Made by a program: the position numbers and the translations under genes. A model generated the notes under the pieces. It was not told the DNA's origin and did not search any database. It saw nothing but the letters and a program-made list of their open reading frames with translations. Positions 31,526-35,604 of a DNA stretch of 35,604 nt are shown here, piece by piece; the stretch's first letter is position 1; every line of letters begins with the position of its first letter. This stretch comes from an uncultured Verrucomicrobiota bacterium (GTDB taxonomy: Bacteria > Verrucomicrobiota > Kiritimatiellia > CAIVKH01), in contig CALKUH010000023.1 in the NCBI GenBank assembly GCA_937996795.1, positions 1-35,604 of the forward strand, read 5' to 3'.

Positions 31526-32494
31526 ATGAATCCGTTCTTCCTCAAGCCCGTCTACCAGGACTACCTGTGGGGCGGCGACCGCATTCCCGCCCGCTTCCAG
31601 CGCGACCTCCCGCCCGGCCGCTATGCCGAGGCGTGGGAGGTGTCCACGCGGCCCGAGGGACAAAGCCTCGTGGTCGACGGACCGTGGGCGGGGCAACCGT
31701 TCGGCGATGTGGTCCGCGATCACGGCGCGGCGCTGCTCGGGCGTCGCATGGCCACCGGGCGGTTCCCGCTGCTGGTCAAGCTGATCGATGCGCGCGAAAC
31801 CCTCAGCGTGCAGGTGCACCCCAACAACGGGAACGCATCAAGGACCGGCGGCGAGCCCAAAACCGAAATGTGGTACGTGCTTGATGCCGGGCCCGGCGCC
31901 TGTGTCTACGCGGGGCTCCAGCCCGGCGTCACCGAGCGCGACCTGCGCGCCGCGCTGGCGGACAACACGGTGGAACGCCTGCTGGTGAAACTGCCCGTGA
32001 AGGCGCATGACGCCGTCTTTGTGCCCGGCGGCCGCGTCCACGCCATCGGCGCCGGCTGCCTGCTGCTGGAGTGCCAGCAGAACTCCAACACGACATACCG
32101 CCTCTACGACTGGGGGCGCACCGGCGCCGACGGAAAGCCGCGCGAGCTGCACCTCGAGCCCGCGATGAAGGTCATCAACTGGAACGAACCGGCGCCCGCG
32201 CTCGCGCAGCCGAAACGCCTCGAAGTCGCGGGCGCGAACGAGCGATGGGAAATCACGCGGTGCCCGTTCTTCCGCATGCAGCGACTCGATCTGGTTACCG
32301 AATACACGCTGCCCGCGCGGCCGGACGCCTTCCGCGTGCTGTTCGTCGCCGACGGCACGATTGAGTTGCAGACGGAAACCTATCGCTCGATCGCGCCGGT
32401 GGGCCGCACCGTCTTCGTGCCCGCCGCCTGCCCGCACCTGACCCTCGGCCCCGGCGCCGCCGGCGCCACCGTGATGGTCATGGACGTGCCGTAG
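31526..32494 (+). CDS. manA: Class I mannose-6-phosphate isomerase
   Basis: A 322-residue cupin enzyme of the short type I form that interconverts mannose-6-phosphate and fructose-6-phosphate. Zinc ligands are seen in LSVQVHPNN (Gln and His), TEMWYVL (Glu) and GRVHAIG (His). NTTYRLYDWGR is the family's conserved arginine block. It lies 21 bases after the DUF2723-TPR gene and is probably co-transcribed. That pairing is suggestive, since GDP- or dolichol-type mannose donors start from this step, and a mannosyl role for the neighbour would fit. Confidence 0.9.
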   Translation: MNPFFLKPVYQDYLWGGDRIPARFQRDLPPGRYAEAWEVSTRPEGQSLVVDGPWAGQPFGDVVRDHGAALLGRRMATGRFPLLVKLIDARETLSVQVHPNNGNASRTGGEPKTEMWYVLDAGPGACVYAGLQPGVTERDLRAALADNTVERLLVKLPVKAHDAVFVPGGRVHAIGAGCLLLECQQNSNTTYRLYDWGRTGADGKPRELHLEPAMKVINWNEPAPALAQPKRLEVAGANERWEITRCPFFRMQRLDLVTEYTLPARPDAFRVLFVADGTIELQTETYRSIAPVGRTVFVPAACPHLTLGPGAAGATVMVMDVP

Positions 32495-32787
32495 GTGGAG
32501 CAGACGATTTTTCACCACCCGCTTCGCTGGAGACACGGAGGCGCGGAGATGAATTTTTAGGGAAGCAGAAACCGGGAGGTGACTACCTCCTCCGTGCGCT
32601 CCGTGGTGCAATCGTGAAAAGAGCCTTTGGACGGGATGAACGGGATATACAGGATTGCAGGGGGAACCCGTTGTGTTGCGCGCAGGCTTCACGCGCGTGG
32701 TGAATGTCAGTTTCGACGCAACTCCATCCTGTTCATCCCGTTGATCCTGTCCGCCGTGCTGAACGGCTTAATCCGCTCTCCGCCGCG
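32495..32787. other. Repeat-rich intergenic region between convergent genes
   Basis: These 293 bases contain no convincing gene. They hold an ACACGGAGGCGCGGAG word copy (32531-32550), a small hairpin GGAGGT-GACT-ACCTCC (32575-32590), the reverse complement of the ACCACGGAG word (32592-32607), and an inverted pair of GGATGAACxGGAT words. All are of the short-word repeat type. Confidence 0.6.
32629..32752. repeat. Inverted pair of GGATGAACxGGAT-type repeats
   Basis: GGACGGGATGAACGGGATAT begins at 32629 and its relative CATCCTGTTCATCCCGTTGA begins at 32725 on the same strand, so the two copies face each other about 70 bases apart. Each has a period of 8-9 bases (GGATxAAC units). Confidence 0.6.
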
Positions 32788-34908
32788 CTACACGCCGCCG
32801 CCGCGGACGGTGCCCACGGCCTTGATGTTCTCGCGCAGCGAGAGCCAGTCGCAGAGGACCTGGAACGATTCATCCAGCGCGAAGTCCGGGCGCTTGGTTT
32901 CCTCGCCCTCCTCGCCGTGGGTGGCGGCCGTTTTCTCCTCGATGGCCTTGCGCAGGGCGCGCTCGCTTTCCGCCATTTCGAGGCGCGTATCGAGTTTCAG
33001 CGAAATCTCCGGCGCGCGCTGGCGCTCCTCCAGCCGGCCGAGCAGGTTGGTGTACACGGTGAATGTTTCCAGGCGCTCCAGCCGGGCCTTGGACCGCAAC
33101 TGCAATTCGCCGCGATAGGCGGGCAGGTCGCTCGCGGTCTGGAACGGCGCCGAGGCGACCTCCGACCACGGCAGCGCGTGCGGCAGTTGCTCCTCGCCGA
33201 TCTCCATGACCTCGAGCGGGGAGGGGATCACGATGTCCGGCGCCACGCCGCGCAACTGGGTCGAGCCGCCCGCGATGCGGTAGAAGCTCGCCGTTGTCAC
33301 TTTGATCTGCCCCACATTCGTGTTCACGCTGCTGAGCGGCAGCAGCGTCTGCACCGTGCCCTTGCCGTGCGTCTTGGAATCGCCGATCACCACCGCGCGC
33401 GCATAGTCCTGCAGCGCGCCCGCGAGAATCTCCGAGGCCGACGCGCTCAGGCGGTTCACCAGCACCGCGACCGGCCCGCGGAACGTCACCCCGGGGTCGG
33501 GGTCGGTCAGCACATGGACCCGCCGCTGGTCGCGCACCTGCACCACCGGCCCGCGCTCCACAAAGAGGCCGGTCATCTGGATCGCGTCCGACAGCGAGCC
33601 GCCGCCGTTATTGCGCAGGTCGAGCACGATGCCCTCCGCCCCCTGGTCGCGCAGTTCCTCCAGCAGGCGCTGCACGTCCCTGGACGAACTGCGCGCGTCC
33701 TTGTCGCTGCCGAGGCCCTTCAGGTCGGCGTAAAATTCCGGCAGCGTGATCACGCCGATCTTGCGCGCGATGCCGTCCTCGCTTGTGACGGTCTTCAGCT
33801 CGCTCTTCGCCGCCTGTTCCTCCAGCTTCACCTCGTCGCGCACGAGGTCGATGATCGTCAACCCTGCGCCGGTCGTGTCGGACGCCGGGATCACCGTGAG
33901 CAGCACCTTGCTGCCCTTTTCGCCGCGGATCAGGCGCACCGCGCGGCTCAGCGGCCAGTGCAGGATGTCCACCGGCTCCGCGTCGCCCTGCGCGACCGCG
34001 ATGATCTTGTCGCCCGGTTTCAGGCGCCCGTCGCGCTCGGCGGGGCCGCCCGGGATCAGGCGCTCGACCTTCGCCGCGCCGTCGTCGCTGCTCAGCAGCG
34101 CGCCGATGCCCTGCAGCGAGAGCTTCATGCCGATCTCAAAATCCTCCACGCCCCACGGCGACATGTAGTCCGAATGCGGGTCGTACGCCCGCGTGAACGC
34201 GTTGAGGTAGCGCTCCGTCACCCAGTTCGCGTCGTTGTCCTGCAGCAGCGTCAGGAAGCGGTCGTAGTTCTTCCGGATGCGCTCCTCCGGCGTCATCTTG
34301 AGCTGCGCGAGCGCCGACGCGTTGGTCTCCGCGCCTTCCCCGTCCATCGCGCTGAACTCCTCCTCGCCGATCTGGCGCGTCACGAGGTGCGCGACATACT
34401 CGTTCTTGATCTTGTGCGTCCAGAGGCGGTTCCACTCCTCCTCGTTCGCCGGCCACGGGGCGTTCTTGCGCTTCCACGCATACGCCTCCTCCTGCGCGAG
34501 GTTGAAGCCCTGCTCCAGCAGCTCGTTCACGAAGGCCACGCGGTTCGCGACGCGCGTCTTCAGCACGTTGTACACGGTGAACGCGAACGTCAGGTCGCCC
34601 GCGCGCAACTGGTCGTCCAGTTCGCCCCGCATCGCGCTGAATTCGTCGATGTCCGACTGCAGGAAATACACGTGCTCGAAATCGAGCTGGTCCAGGTAGA
34701 TCGACAGCGCGTTGCTCGACACCGCGTCCGACAGCGGCGCGCGGTTCAGGTGGCGCAGCGGCAGGTTCAGCGCCAGCAGCTTGGCCGCGCGCCCGTGATG
34801 CAGGTCGGGCGCCAACGCGGGTTTGATGTCCGTCTCCACCGCGGCGCGGGCGTGGAGCGCGGGCGCCAGCGGCAGCGCGCACAACAACAGAATGCGTGTA
34901 AATTTCAT
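32788..34908 (-). CDS. Tail-specific carboxy-terminal processing protease (Prc-like, S41)
   Basis: A 706-residue periplasmic protease with a signal peptide (RILLLCALPLAPALHARA). The N-terminal helical region resembles E. coli Prc: LNRAPLSDAVSSNALSIYLDQ and DPHSDYMSPWGVEDF. A PDZ domain (about 250-345) follows, with LIPGGPAERDGRLKPGDKII. The S41 domain has GIVLDLRNNGGGSLSDAI, the nucleophile in NRLSASASEILAGALQDY (Ser near 490), and the general-base Lys in KTHGKGTVQ (near 513-515). The last part is the Prc-type C-terminal helical domain. It degrades or trims envelope proteins from the C-terminus. Confidence 0.92.
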   Translation of the reverse strand: MKFTRILLLCALPLAPALHARAAVETDIKPALAPDLHHGRAAKLLALNLPLRHLNRAPLSDAVSSNALSIYLDQLDFEHVYFLQSDIDEFSAMRGELDDQLRAGDLTFAFTVYNVLKTRVANRVAFVNELLEQGFNLAQEEAYAWKRKNAPWPANEEEWNRLWTHKIKNEYVAHLVTRQIGEEEFSAMDGEGAETNASALAQLKMTPEERIRKNYDRFLTLLQDNDANWVTERYLNAFTRAYDPHSDYMSPWGVEDFEIGMKLSLQGIGALLSSDDGAAKVERLIPGGPAERDGRLKPGDKIIAVAQGDAEPVDILHWPLSRAVRLIRGEKGSKVLLTVIPASDTTGAGLTIIDLVRDEVKLEEQAAKSELKTVTSEDGIARKIGVITLPEFYADLKGLGSDKDARSSSRDVQRLLEELRDQGAEGIVLDLRNNGGGSLSDAIQMTGLFVERGPVVQVRDQRRVHVLTDPDPGVTFRGPVAVLVNRLSASASEILAGALQDYARAVVIGDSKTHGKGTVQTLLPLSSVNTNVGQIKVTTASFYRIAGGSTQLRGVAPDIVIPSPLEVMEIGEEQLPHALPWSEVASAPFQTASDLPAYRGELQLRSKARLERLETFTVYTNLLGRLEERQRAPEISLKLDTRLEMAESERALRKAIEEKTAATHGEEGEETKRPDFALDESFQVLCDWLSLRENIKAVGTVRGGGV

Positions 34909-34944
34909 GGATGCTCTATCTGACCACGAAGGCCTGTCCGTCGT

Positions 34945-35310
34945 TCAGTCCGGCTTCGGTTCAAGCGGCTGGTGGAACACGTACTCCGCGACCACCCGGC
35001 CGCCGACCAGATGCTCCTGGATGATCCGCTCCAGCACCGCCGGGCGGCAGGAGTGATACCACACCCCGTCCGGATACACCACCGCGATGGGACCCTGCTG
35101 GCAGATGCGCAGGCAGTTCGCCTTCGTGCGGTACACCCCGCCCGCGCCCGACAGCTTCAATTCGTCCAGCCGCTTCTTGAGGAACCCCCACGCCTCCAAC
35201 CCCTCGGCCTTCGCGCAGCATTTAGGCTCCGACTGGTCCGCGCACAAAAAAATGTGACGCCGGATCGCCGGCACCCCCAGCTCGCGCGCAATATCCGAAA
35301 GTTCAGGCAT
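34945..35310 (-). CDS. Thioredoxin-fold (2Fe-2S) ferredoxin
   Basis: A 121-residue protein of the Shethna/Clostridium pasteurianum-type ferredoxin family. Cluster ligands are Cys23 (HIFLCADQ), Cys31 or Cys32 (EPKCCAK), Cys66 and Cys70 (KANCLRICQQGP). GPIAVVYPDGVWYHSC is typical of this family. It probably carries electrons in the cytoplasm; no redox partner gene lies beside it in the window. It is 36 bases upstream of the protease gene on the same strand. Confidence 0.9.
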   Translation of the reverse strand: MPELSDIARELGVPAIRRHIFLCADQSEPKCCAKAEGLEAWGFLKKRLDELKLSGAGGVYRTKANCLRICQQGPIAVVYPDGVWYHSCRPAVLERIIQEHLVGGRVVAEYVFHQPLEPKPD

Positions 35311-35373
35311 GTCATCCCCAAGCCCGCAAAAACTACCCCAGTTCCCCCCCCGCTTTCCAGCGCAAGGTCTTGG

Positions 35374-35604
35374 TCATTTAGACTCATCATTTTTCTCTGC
35401 GATTCTCCCCTCGTTGCGCGAGGCGACAATAGGTTTGACCCCCCAAAAAATCGCTCTTGCAGAAACTCTCAGATAATGGCAGTACATGCCCATCAGCTTC
35501 GGCTGTGCGACTTCGAGAGGTCGCTGCTCTTTTTGAACGTTTAGTTTAATGCGCTTTACGCAGTCGTCGTTTCTGTCGAAAACCGCGAATTTTCCCTTAG
35601 GAAA
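35374..35604 (-). CDS. Possible 3' end of an unrecognised gene cut by the window edge
   Basis: A minus-strand frame stays open from the window edge for 76 codons to TGA at 35376-35374. It reads FPKGKFAVFDRNDDCVKRIK at its start and later KLMGMYCHYLRVSARAIFWG. I do not recognise it. Codon choice is more AT-rich than the neighbours, which fits either foreign DNA or chance. The alternative is that 35311-35604 is simply intergenic; I see no other feature there. Confidence 0.3.
   Translation of the reverse strand, partial: FPKGKFAVFDRNDDCVKRIKLNVQKEQRPLEVAQPKLMGMYCHYLRVSARAIFWGVKPIVASRNEGRIAEKNDESK

Overview
The window is high-GC bacterial chromosome, most likely from the Verrucomicrobiota/Kiritimatiellota side of the PVC group. 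The basis is a PEP-CTERM surface protein, two large TPR-fused GT-C-type membrane proteins, a DUF2723 protein, a DUF547 lipoprotein, and short-word intergenic repeats of the ACCACGGAG/CACGAAT kind. This placement is an inference from gene content; there is no rRNA in the window, and I saw no tRNA.

Layout. 1-54: apparent end of an IS21-like insertion sequence. 119-4558: TPR/TMTC-like membrane protein, PEP-CTERM protein (minus) with a clear terminator, orphan GGQ release-factor-like protein, TrmJ-like methyltransferase. 7541-4574 (minus): THUMP/RlmL-like methyltransferase, LysM amidase, DUF547 lipoprotein. 7632-9296: YidE/YbjL-type transporter. 9379-15399: complete type II-C CRISPR-Cas locus. 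15501-16094: SGNH hydrolase. 20695-16262 (minus): rpmH-rnpA-yidD-yidC followed by a nucleoside kinase. 27224-20803 (minus): GlpT/UhpT-type MFS carrier followed by ABC ATPase, binding protein and fused permease. 28252-27272 (minus): lipoprotein with two retropepsin-like lobes. 28382-32494: DUF2723-TPR protein and mannose-6-phosphate isomerase. 34908-32788 and 35310-34945 (minus): Prc-like S41 protease and a 2Fe-2S ferredoxin. The right edge may hold the 3' end of one more minus-strand gene.

The CRISPR locus is the centrepiece. Cas9 is compact (1007 aa) with all RuvC and HNH catalytic residues. cas1 and cas2 follow with overlapping junctions, and there is no csn2 or cas4. The array has 24 repeats and 23 spacers. 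A degenerate repeat just upstream of cas9 identifies the tracrRNA on the minus strand: 38-nt anti-repeat, UUCG hairpin, GAAA hairpin, then a GC-rich terminator with six U. This fixes crRNA transcription as leftward, towards cas2. In that direction every repeat contains a promoter-like pair, TTGGCG-17 bp-TACATT, with the -10 at the repeat's 3' end. This resembles the repeat-embedded promoters of Neisseria type II-C arrays and would give guides of about 24 nt without 5' processing. The degenerate terminal repeat is intact exactly across that promoter. The tracrRNA and cas9 promoters appear to share one AT-rich element back to back, and the cas2-array junction can form two mutually exclusive hairpins.

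A second theme is a set of intergenic repeats made of short words, often arranged as imperfect inverted repeats. One copy lies inside a signal-peptide coding region and one inside the C-terminal tail of the TrmJ-like gene.
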